Assembly: GCF_027244095.1 (NCBI RefSeq)
Contig: NC_069661.1
Coordinates: 13,588,001-13,652,000 of the forward strand
Direction: 5' to 3'
From: Hemicordylus capensis
Lineage: Eukaryota > Chordata > Lepidosauria > Squamata > Cordylidae
DNA: 64,000 bases
Part shown: positions 46,701 through 58,700 of the stretch, piece after piece
Numbering within the stretch: position 1 is the stretch's first letter
Layout of the letters: every line of letters starts with the position of its first letter
Notes under the pieces: model-generated
Databases searched by the model: none
Told to the model about the DNA's origin: nothing
The model's input: only the letters and a program-made list of their open reading frames with translations
Made by a program: the position numbers and the translations under genes

Positions 46701-49700
46701 TTAAGTTAAATCTCTTGCCACCCAACTATTGACTGATGGAAACTGAATAACCTTCTAGCATTCTAGCAACAGATGTCTTAAGTACCAAGAAAGGAACTGC
46801 AGCCACCAGAATAAAAGGAAACTTGTCTGAGGAACCAAAGACACAATCTGAGGAGTGATTTTTTTCCAAAAAGAAAACCAACTATGTTCATAATAAGTGT
46901 ATTTTGAGATATTGTTTGGCCCCAAGCTTTGATCCTGGGAAACCACTTCCCTCCCCGTCCCCTCACTGTGGGTAGAAGGCAACTAAGTGGAGAGATGTGA
47001 AGGCCTGGGTGGAGTGGGGGGGGGGGAGAGAAAAAATCAAAGGGCTTTTCTCTTTCCTCAACTTGCAAGATAAAACCTTTATCATCTCCTGACAGTAGGG
47101 GGAGGAGAGGAGGGGAGAAAGCAGCTCAAGGGACAGTCCAATTTCACTTCAGATAGAATCCTGGGGGCAAAGTAGATAAGAATGGCATCCTCTTGTGCAT
47201 GCCAATTCACTTCTCCACTAGGGATGTGCCCGAACCGGTCCGGATCCGAGCCGGTCCGGTGGCTCGGCACGGAGGGGTGTTGTACCTTTAAGGGCGGGGG
47301 GGGGGTAGTACTTACCCCCCCCCCATGTCGCTCTTCCCCCTCCACTGCTGTGGTTTTTTGTAAAGTTTCTGGGGCAGCATTCCTCCCTGCCGCCCCTGCC
47401 CCCGTCGTTAGCCTGCCAGAGCCTAAGTAAGTAACACGCATGCACCCATTCCGGCGCGCGTGCGTACCTGCAGCGCGCTCCGCATATGTCACATGTCGAC
47501 GTGTGACGTATGCGGAGCATGCGTGTGGCAGCGGCGGGTGCGCACGCGCGCCGGAACGGGCGCATGCGTGTTACTTACTTAGGCTCTGGCAGGCTAACGA
47601 CAGGGGCATGGGTGGCAGGGAGGAACGCTGCTGCCCCAGAAACTTTACAAAAAACCACAGAGCCGGAGGGGGAAGAGCGGCGGGGGGTGAGGGTGGTAAG
47701 TACTACCCCCCCCACCCTTAAAAGGTACAACCCACCCACCCCCGTGCCAAACCGGACCGGTTCGGAGCCATGCACATCCCTATTCTCCACATCCTGATTC
47801 ATAGTAACCCCAGTTTGATACGGTGTTCAAATTCAGCAAACTACAATTACTGCAAACAATGGTTTGCTTCTTCACTAGAATCAAAGCTATGGTTTGAAGT
47901 GAGTTTCCAGTCAAACTATAGCTCACAGTAATCATAATTTGCATGACTTGGATGTCACAGCAAACCATAACCCTATTCAGACATTAAGGTCATTCACACG
48001 ACCAGAAAAGCTGAGACTGGGGAGGGCAGGCAGGATCATTCCTACCTTCCCCAACATGATTGCACTGATCCTCTCACCGCACTGCTTGGCCATGCACATA
48101 ATTGCAATTGCGGCAAGCACAGCAGGAAACACAGCCTGGCCTCCAGAAATTCCACAATGCACTGCACAAGGAACATGGTGCATGGGGAATTTCCTCACAA
48201 GCCAGGCGCTCTAGGCACACAACCGAGTACTGGGGTAGAAGCCTAAATTGCTAAACCACAATGGCTAAACCATAACATCCAAGTTGGATTTCTATTACAT
48301 ATCCCATCACTTAGTGCTAAACACTATTAATCCATTATGCAGTGAGGCAGAGGAAGATTAGCGTTCTGGGAGGCCTGGCTCTCCCTTTGAAAAACAGAAG
48401 CACAGGGGCATACACTTACTGGGTTAATGTCCAGAAATGTCCCATGTTCCTCCTCATTTGGATGCAGGCCATCTATGTCCTTGACAAATACCTCATCTGA
48501 CTGGTAGAAGTGTGGAGGTGATAAAATTATCGGTGCACCTATAACAACAACCACAACTTTAAAAAACTAAACAGCGAAACATGCAGGAAATAATGCGCCA
48601 AGGTAATTAAGATATGCCTCTACACACAACCAGAGGCCCCTATCAATGCCGTAGAACTGTTTTTGCAAAATGGATTAAGATTTCAATGTAATCGACTGAT
48701 CAACTAATTAAATGGCCAGATGACTAACCAACCAAAAGCTCTATAGCAATAATTCTATCCAAGGGTCTTCACATGAAGTGCTGGTGCAGTGAACGTTCAG
48801 TGCACACCAGTGTTCCCACTAAGGTGTGTGTGTGTGTGCATGCACTCGCATGTTTTTTGTTGTCCACGCAGTCAATTTTAGATCCCACTGAGGTTGAATC
48901 AGGAAGCCCCCACTCTGAATGCATGTGTGCACACACTACCTTGATAGGTTCTGACCATCAAAGCCTTGTGGGGCTTGGCGCCTGTCTACCTACAGACCTG
49001 CCTCTCCCACCTAGTTACATCCCGTCCAGTTAGTTCATCTCAGATGGCCCTTTTGTCGGCCCCTGATTTCCAAGAGCTTCGGGGCTCTAGGACCCACGAA
49101 AGGGCCTTTTCGGTTGCTGCCCCACTTCTTTGGAACTCTCTTCCCCTTGAGATTCGTCTAGCTCCTTCCTTACTGATCTTCAAATCTCTATTGAAGATTT
49201 TTCTTTTTCGCCAGGCTTTTGCCCTGTAGTTTACTTTATTTGTTTTACACATCCCGGAGTCTTTGGAGTGGGAGGTATATTAAATGTTTCAAATAAATGA
49301 ATGAATGAATGAATAAATAAATACATACATACTTCCGCCCAGAACAAAAGTCATTCCGCACACATGAAAACAATTGGAGAGAACACAGGCACACACTGGG
49401 GGGGGGGGGGGAGGAAGCAGGTTTCTCCAATCTCCCCTCCCACATGCCTCATTTTGCACCCAACTTACCTTGTCTGCAGGCACTGACATTCAGGAGCCCT
49501 GTTCCTAGGCAGTTTCCCGCTGGTACACAAAAGCCAGCATTGTCTGGATTAATAGAGAGGTTGCCAAAGAGCTTCAAAGGAGGCCTAAACCGATAGGCTG
49601 GGATCCCATCTACAGACACATAGCTATCGAAGTTTAGATACACAGATCTAGAAAGGTGAGGAAGAAAGGTCAGAGACTTTAATCATGAACGGTCTTACTA

Positions 49701-52700
49701 AAATGCACATATTTAATAATAATTTTCATGTATTAATAAAATAATAAATATTTGTTCTTCAGCACTACCAAAAGGTCCACAAATGTGATGGGCAGAATAC
49801 AGGTGGAAGAAAAGTCTGTATGCTGCACACTGCAAAAGGCTGTCTGTCTTGCTGCACAAGACACACTATAACCTAGGGAGGAGAGCTGGTCTTGTGGCAG
49901 CAAGCATGAATTGTCCCCTTTGCTAAGCAGGGTCTGCCTTGGTTTACATTTGAATGGGAGACACGTAAGCGCTCTAAGATATTCTCCTTAGGGTTTGGGG
50001 CCGTAGCTCAGTGGAAGAGCATCGCCGGCTAAATCCCTGGCAGCTCCAGGTAAGGCTGGGATAGACTCCTGGTCCAGGTAGGGCTGGGAGAGGTTCCTGG
50101 AGAGCCACTGCCAGTCAATGTAGACAATACTGGATGGATCAATGCTCTGACTCACTATACGGCAGCTTATGACCCACTGATTTGGAAACCACTGCCTCTA
50201 CGTGTTGGGCCACCAAAGCCACAACTGCAAGCATTCCCTGGACCAGGGTTGCCAATCCGAGGCTCTCCAGATGTTGGACTCTCAATCCCATAATCCCCAG
50301 CCACAATAAACTGCTGTACCTGCATTCAGCATAACAACTGAATAACTGGACCTGTGTACAGATCTGTATCTGTGTACACTCCACACAGACTGTAAGAGTG
50401 TTATTTATATTTTATATCCCGCTCTTCCTCCAAGGAGCCCAGAGCGGTGTACTACATACTTAAGTTTCTCCTCACAACAACCCTGTGAAGTAGGTTAGGC
50501 TGAGAGAGAAGTGACTGGCCCAGAGTTACCCAGCAAGTCTCATGGCTGAATGGGGATTTGAACACGGGTCTCCCCGGTCCTAGTCCAACACTCTAACCAC
50601 TACACCACACTGGCTCTCTTCTGTTGAACATAATGTGTGGATATGGCAAAGTTGAGTACAATGCGAGTGCGATACTGCAACTGCAGGTAGGCCTCAAGGA
50701 ATGCAAGCCCTTATGCTCCCCGGAACAGTGCTGCACACAAACTCATTACTCACTGGATCTCTCTACTAAAGTTGTCTTGTTCTTTCTGAAATTCATGGGG
50801 ACATTCCCTGCTCTTACCTGCAGAAGTCAGAGACAAAGACATAGATGGTTTCATCTGTGCTTAGCAATGGGTGAAAAGTGTCACCGTCAGTTCCATTTAT
50901 CATATTGCTAGTTGGACTTGACCACCAGTCTAGTGAGCTGTGGAGATATTGTGGGGGGAAATGATGGAGAGCGATTGGTACATGATGAACAAATGTTTTG
51001 CAAGAAACTACACCAGCCTGTTACCATCTCCTCAAGCCAGTACAAATTTCTTACTTTAAAAACCCTCCCTGGACTCCCCCTCCTCAATCCTTTTTTGCTC
51101 TTATACCACAAAATATTCTCTCGTGACCTTCACTTCTCCAGCTCTACTACCCTCAGCCACCTGAAGGCCTCACGGCCTCTTCAACTTTGCCCATTCCCCC
51201 TTGCTGCCCCTTATGACTGACCTAAGGTGACTTCTTTCTCTCTTCCTTCAACCCCCCCCTCAAAAACCACCCTAGTTTCCCCCTGAAGTCCTTAGCTCTT
51301 GTTCTCACTAAAGTAATGCTGACTCATATGTCACTGCTTTGGTACATATTCAGCCCATTATCCTTGGCTCATTCTTTTCACCCCCATACGTCTCGTTTAG
51401 ATTACAAGTTCTTTAGGAGCAGGGGTTTCTCCTTGGTTTATGATGCTTTGTAAAGCATTGTGTAGATCAGTAAGACGATATCATCATCTTCATCATCATC
51501 AGATACCACCTGAACACCCCTATTTTACATAGTTTTGAAACTGGAGGAACTTTTAAAATTTAAAACATGGATTATGAAACAAATTTCCATACACAAATTA
51601 AAATAGAATTTTAAAAAATTTACTGTTTTCCATTCCACTCAACAATCCTTGTGAAGTCAAGATAGTTCTTTTCTCCACTCAGAACGACATACTCGCCATC
51701 ATCTGTCCCATTCATCTAGAAACAAGACACAAGAGAATACTTCCATCTTCTTGATATTGCCATATGTATCACCTATTCCTTCACTTATGACAAGGCACTG
51801 GAGAGCCCTACAGAAGGGATTCTCAGCCTTGTGTTCCCAGGACGCTTTCCAGATTAGCCACTCAGCAACAGCAAAATGCTTCAGTTCGGGCAAATTGCAT
51901 TCAAAACATAAATAGCAAAGCACCCAGCAGGGGGAGCAGTCTCATGAAAACTAACAACCCCCCCAAAAGGCAAACATTTTACGCTTGACATACTTTTTAT
52001 CAATAAATCACAGCAATTAAATCCAAAACAAGGCATCGGAAATGTGAACAGCAACCTGCTGTCAGCGCAGAGACTGAGTTGTCACAACACAGGAAGTGTG
52101 GAAGCATACTTCAGAGATACGCCATGACCGTGTTGCAGGATCTAATCTGGAAAGCATCCTGGTGATTCTTTACTACAACTCCCATCATCCCCATTCACAA
52201 TGGCCAAAGGATGATGGGAGTTCAATGACATCTGGGGACCCAAGTCTGAGAACTGGCCAGAATCATTTGCAGAATTCTAAATGCCACTGCAGCACAGAAT
52301 TATAGACTGGATTAGCTTAGTTTTTGGTCCTGAACAAAAATAGAAGAAGAAAAGTGAGCTGGCAGGTTTCACTGTGTTATTTGGCTTCTCGCGGGGTGGA
52401 AGAAAAGATTTGCAGCAATCCTGAAAAGCAGAGGAAGTGAAGAATAGAGCAATTCTTGTTCTGTTTCTGCAGGAAGTTTACCTTTTTGAAATAGCCAAAG
52501 TCTTCATCGATATTTGGACGGATTTTGTGTAGGGTACTCAGAAATTTGTCCTGATAACCCCACAACAATTCATGAACTGTGTGCATCGTGAACATGTTTT
52601 CCTGGTACAACAAGAGCAGAAACTCTACAGGCAGATGGAAGGAAGTTTCTGTAGCCATGTCCATTCCAACCTAAAATGGAAGGAAGAGGGTGGGGGAGAC

Positions 52701-55700
52701 ACATAAGAAGTTGCCTTATACAAAGCCAGGCGATCGGGCCCTCCAGATAAGTGATGTCTATTCTGAATGGCTGTGCCCCCCCAAGAAGGTACCTGGATAC
52801 CACTTCTGGCTGGAGGTCAAGACTGGGACCTTCGAATTGCGAAGTGTGTGCTTGTCACCAAGCATGAACTTTGGCTCCGTTGCTCTTGCTTCTCCTTCCA
52901 CCCCATTTTCTCTAACATAGAGTCAGGATCCTCCCAAACATGGCAGGATTTCAACCCATGACCTCAAAGGCTTTAACATACAAAGGTTTCATGGTCTAAA
53001 TGAGGGATTCTCAACATTGGGTCCCCAGATGTTATTGGACTTCAACTCCCATAATCCCCAACCAAAGGTTACTGGGGCTGGGGATTATGGGAGCTGAAGT
53101 CCAATAATATCTGGGTACCCAAAATTGAGAATCCCTGGTCTAAACTGCTGAGAGGAAGTTTGCAAGGCACAATAGGAGCACACACAACACACTTTGTTTT
53201 TATGAACATATAAAGCTGCCTTATATCAGTCAAACTACTAATCCATCTAGCACACTAAATTATGCTGGAAAGAGTGCCTCTTTCCTCACACAATGGCTAC
53301 TAGTTTGTTGGCTATAGGCCACCTTCAGCCTTAGAGGCAAGATGCCTCTCAGTAGCAGTTGCAACAACTGATACAACAACAAGCAACAACAAGAGAGAGG
53401 GCAAGCCCTCAGTTCTTGTCTGTGGGCTTCCCAGTGGCATCTGGTTGGCCAGGGTGTGAAACAGGATGCTAGACTAGATAGGCCTTGGGCCTGACCCAGC
53501 AGGGCTGTTATGTTCTTACACAGAAACACCAACTGCCTGTGAGGAGGAGAAGGAAGAGGAAGAACCCCTTGTCATGTATGCAGTAAATAAATAATAGTGG
53601 GGGACATCCAATGACCAAAATGGCGACACCTCTGCAGATCATTATCAAACTATAGCCCAATTCAGACATTATGCTGTGTGAGTGTACAGATGTCTGTATA
53701 CTCTTACAAGAATGTGTGTGAAATGACTGTACCTGTGTTCATTTAAAAAGTGAACCTGGATACAGGCCCTTCAAATGCATGGTGCAGATAGGAAGTGTAC
53801 TTCCGAGTCTGCACGCAACTTAACATGTGAACGATTGCACCTGTGTACAGATCTGTACACTCATTGTATGAGTGTTGAACATAATGTGTGAATGGGCCTA
53901 TTGTGTATGTACAAACAGGAATACCTATTCATGAAACATAATACATAAAGCAGTCTATATAGCTTTATGTAGGGGAATAACATCCCTATTCAGATGTTAT
54001 TCTCCCCACTGCTGGAATTGTGCCAGGGAGAGATCACGGACAGAACTCTGGGATCTAGTGCTTCCTCTCCTGTGAGGAGAAGTAAGCAGACTGACAGTCC
54101 TGCATTCTTCCTTTGAAGATGGAATTTCTCCTGAGTGGAGACATTAAACTCTTGGTTCAGCCAGCCATTCACTTTCCCATGAGATGAAGGAAACAGAGAG
54201 GTTATGCAAGCACTATACTCACTCCTGATTGTTCCCTGTGTACAAGCCTGGGGGGGGGGGGGCAGCAGCTGAACAAGCTCTCTGAGAGAAACAAAACCCT
54301 CCTACCAAGACTCCTCAAGGGAATTACTGGAGGACAAGTATGCTCCAAGCACCCCATCTTTAATTTTCCCTTTTAGAAATGGTTTCAACCTTGGATCCCC
54401 AGATGTTGGACTTTAATTCCACAAAGTTCCAGCCACAAAGGCGAAAGGTTAGTAATCTCGATGCCTACAGGCCTATTCACACATTATGTTCAACACTCAT
54501 ATGATGAGTCATTCACATGTTATGCTGAATGCAGGTACAGAAGTACATGTCCCATCTGTACCATGCATATGAAGGGCCTGATTTTCAGGTTCACTTTTTA
54601 AATGATCACAGTTACAGTCATTCACACAAACACATGTATGAGTGTACAGACATCTGTACACTTGTTCAGCATAATGTCTGAACACCATTTGCAGGGAAGC
54701 GGCAGATGCAGAGGCTTACTGTCTCTGAACACCAGTTGCAGGGGAGTAACGACGGGGGGTGGGGGGTGGAATACACCTTGTAGACTTCCTAGAGGTATCT
54801 GGTGGCCACTGGGGAAAACAGAATACTGGACTAGATAGGCCTTGGTCTCATTCAGCAAGGTTTATTCTCAGTTATGGCAGACTGATGTCTAGAGAGGGAG
54901 AGAAAGACCACACACATTTTAGGTGCAAGAAAAATGCCACCTTAACTCCTATTATGAGCCTTAACAATAATGCAACAATGCAGGATCCTTGCTCTTGTTC
55001 TATGCAAATCTGCAGTTTTAAACCACAGGGCTTTTCTTTGGTGTGGTGTGCCTGAATTCACATCAAAATGTATTATAGCCCAAATATAGGTAAACCACAT
55101 CCTAATTCTTGCAGAAGCAGGCAGCCAATACTGACTTCTGGCATGAGATAGCTTATGCAACGGCATTGTGGCGGGGCATGATGGGAGTTTTAGATCAACA
55201 ACATCCGAGTACCCAAGACTGGGGACCTCTGACATAATGCAAAAGTAGCCTTGGTATATCAAACCAAAATCTGCCTCGTGCCACATTCCATTCCATAGCT
55301 AGCCAACTAGATTCTTGTAGAATTTCACAAGCAGTGTAATGGCCAACTCCTGCCTGTGTATCTCCAGCATCTAGTACTCAGAGATATACTGCTCTTAAAC
55401 ATGAAGGTTCTAGGCAGATTTTTGGTGAGGAGGGACAGATTTAAATAGTCCTGTCTCCACCTCCTTCACAGCATAATCAGTGGGAAGTAGCTTAAATCAT
55501 CTGGACCTGTCGTGTAGTTTTTATTGGATTCGGTATAGTGTAATCGCGTATCCCCAGTTCAGTCATGAACTCACTAAGTGACTTCAGGCAAGCCACTATT
55601 CACTATATCCCATATGTGCTAACTGGGAGTAATGGGTGCCTACCTTACAGGGCAACCTTCTGCTTGTTAGTCAAGCACTTTACCTTTACCTTACAGGACT

Positions 55701-58700
55701 GTTGTATGTTTCAGACAATGTGTAAAGCACTTGAAATGTGCCACATTAATGCTATTATATTTAGAAGACTCCTTGCCATAGCCTGTGGTTCTTCACTCAG
55801 CCACAAGGTAGAGCCATTGACTTTCCAAACATAGATGAGTTTCAAGTTTACAGTTCCAGTTCCCGTAAGAGCAAAATTAACATTTACCCCAAACAATTCC
55901 CATGCTAAAGCCAAACAGATGACAACACTCATGTAGCTTATGCAGAGTCAGTTGATTCCTGACAAGCAGACACAGTCTGTTTATGATAAGGCTTCCTCTC
56001 CGGTGGGAAGCAATTTGTACCAGCCAGAAGATGGCTAAGTTCTCCATCAACAGATAACTGAAAGTTCGGACAAACTTCATCAACTGCTCAATGGGCTAAC
56101 ACAGGGAGTCTCAACCCTAGATCTGCAGATCTTGTTGGACTACAACTCCCATGATCCTCAGCTAAGCCACTGAAGACCAGGTGTGCATAGTTAAGTGCTC
56201 CATAAGAAGAGGACGTTCTGGGAAACTTACATTTTTGAGCTCTGATATTTAACAAGGATAGGAATAACAGACTGGAGGAAACGAAAGTCACTTATTGCTA
56301 TGAAAACTTGATTTACTTAGTTGATGAGGACAGATGGGACACATGGAAAGGGGTTAAAATTTGCATTTCCTTCTTTTCTTCTCTGCTGCACTATGAACAT
56401 CCCAAACCATCACAAAACAAACATAAATAAAATTGTGAGAAACAAAACATATTGTTCATTCAGCACTATCAATGTGCATGGCACATAACAGGGTTAACCC
56501 TCTCGATACAACAGGGAAGGCCATAAATTCCATAGCAGAGCACATTTATTTTATTTTATTTATTGCATTTATCTACTGCTCCATATAAAATCTCTGGGCA
56601 GATTACAAATTAAGACACAACAATTAAAACCTTAAATCATACATTGTATAACAAATTAAAATCACCACCACAAAAGTTTAACACACTGTAAACTAAAAAC
56701 CTGATAAAATAGATGGTTTTCCAAGAGTCGCTTAAAACAGCCAGAGATGGGGAGGTTCCAATTTCATTTGGGAGTCTGCTCCAGAGCCCTGGGGCAACCC
56801 TAGAGAAGGCCCTGTTTTGGGTCGCCCCCAAACAAGTCGGTGGTAATCGCAACGCACCTCCCCCAATGATCTTAATAGGCAGTAGGATCATGAAAGAGAA
56901 GATGCTCTCTTAAATAACCTGGGCCCAAGTCATTCAGGGCTTCATATATAAGAGGTGAGTTAGGTCGCAAGTTCAATCTTTGGTTAACCCAGGTGTTCCC
57001 AACTTAGTAGTTGTTGGATTACAACTCCCATCACCCCCAGCCACAATGGCCTTTGTGCAGAACTGCAGAAGACCTTTGCCTTAGACCTCAAATCCCAGCC
57101 AACATTCCTGGGCTGGATGAACCAATGGTTTAAGTCACTATGGCAGACCACGGCCAACAAGACGGTGGCTGGCCAATGCCACAGGACCCAAGCGCCCATA
57201 GCTAAATGCACTTTCTCAGATACCCTGACACTGTAACTGGCAGGAAAATGCTACTATTAATGAAAGAGGCTGGAATTCCTTTCCCCACTAGCATTCTTTT
57301 TCTCCCTTAGTTGAAGAGGAAACTTTATGAAGCCTTTGTGTAACTTCTTTATAGCATGATTTGCAAAGTGTTTATTATTTGCAAGGCTTCTAAGAAAGTA
57401 TTTAAGAGAGTGCCTTCTTCTTCTTCATAAGCCTCACCATTTATTAAGATAATAGGTTTGCTTGTGGTTGCCACCAGCTCTTCTGGTGATGACTAAGGGA
57501 TGGGCCTTCTCTATAGCCACTCCAAGGCTTTGGAACATACTCCATGTCAGGCTAGGGCACTTTCCAGATTAGACCTTGAAACAGGGTCACGTCAGATCTC
57601 AGAAGTGTACTTTCACACTTCCTGCGTTGTGACTCCACAGTCCCTAAGCGGACAGTGGGGTGCCGTTCACATTTCCAATGCTTCATTTCAAATTTAATCA
57701 CTGTGATATAGAGCTAGGACGTTGTATATCTGGCGTAAGGAAGTTGCTGCTTTTTCAGGTTGTTAGTTGCTGTGAGACTGCTCCTCCTGCTGTTTACATT
57801 TTCAATGCGACTTGCCTGAATGGAGGCATTTTGCTGCTGTTGAGCAGCTAGACTGGAAAGTGCCTAGGAGCGCCAACATCTCTGACAGTTTTTTAAAATA
57901 ATCTTAAGAGACATCAATTTAACTGAGCCTTTGGTTTTTTAAAAGTGGCTTTAAAGTGGGTTTTGTTTTAACTTTTTGACTGCTTTAATTTTTGCGATTT
58001 GAATTTTAATGGTATGTAGACCTCCCAGAGACATATGAACTGAGTGGTATACAAATATGCTAAATAAGTAAACAAAACAATGGAAGTAGTTCATGATTGT
58101 TCCCATTTTACAGATAATGGGACAGTTATTATTTCTTCTTCTTATTATTATTATTATTACATTTTATATCCCGCTCTTCCTTCAAGGAGCCCAGAGCGGT
58201 GTACTACATATGTAGGTTTCTCCTCACAACAACCCTGTGAAGTAGGTTAGGCTGAGAGAGAAGTGACTGGCCCAGAGTCACCCAGCTAGTATCATGGCTG
58301 AATGGGGATTTGAACTCGGGTCTCCCCGGTCCTAGTCCAGCACTCTAGCCACTACACCATGCTGGCTCTTGTTGGCAGCAAGGTACTAATTTGCCTAAGG
58401 CGGGGTGGGCAAACATGGTGGCTCCAGCTGTTTCTGAACTACAACTCCCATCATTCACTGGGAGCTGTAGTTCAGTAACAAATGGAGGGCCAAGTATGCC
58501 CACTCCTGGTCTAAGACCAAATAACTGAAGGCCAGCCTTTGTGCCACAAAACCAGACCATGCTTCCAAAGCTTGTTCTTTGTTTTTTCAATCACCAACCA
58601 AAACTCAAGACTCACCAGTGCAGGCACATTTACACTCCTGATCAGGTCCACCTTTGGGTCTCCCACTGACATTTCTGGTTCGAAGAAATACGTTTTGGGG

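Larger units (their letters stand above)
43506..48419. other. SCARB2 introns 9 and 8
   Basis: Intron 9 (43506-45812): a tRNA-headed SINE (43785-44013), L2-like ends (44155-44420, 44475-44625, 44885-45100) and an hAT-like MITE (45504-45643). Intron 8 (45887-48419): a MITE with TGA duplication (46208-46703), a 564-base foldback (47219-47782) and a GGTCATTCACACGACC-type remnant (47986-48215). Confidence 0.65.
52671..58615. other. SCARB2 intron 3
   Basis: Holds a degraded SINE (52702-52870 minus), an hAT-like MITE (53002-53137), CR1-like ends (53285-53520, 54690-54862), two GGCCCATTCACACATTATG elements (53650-53902, 54471-54683), a SINE fragment (55645-55697), an L2-like relic (56545-56960), a Sauria SINE (58133-58370) and a GAACTACAACTCCCATCA hairpin (58405-58515). 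54863-55640 and 57070-58130 show little that I recognise. Confidence 0.6.
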
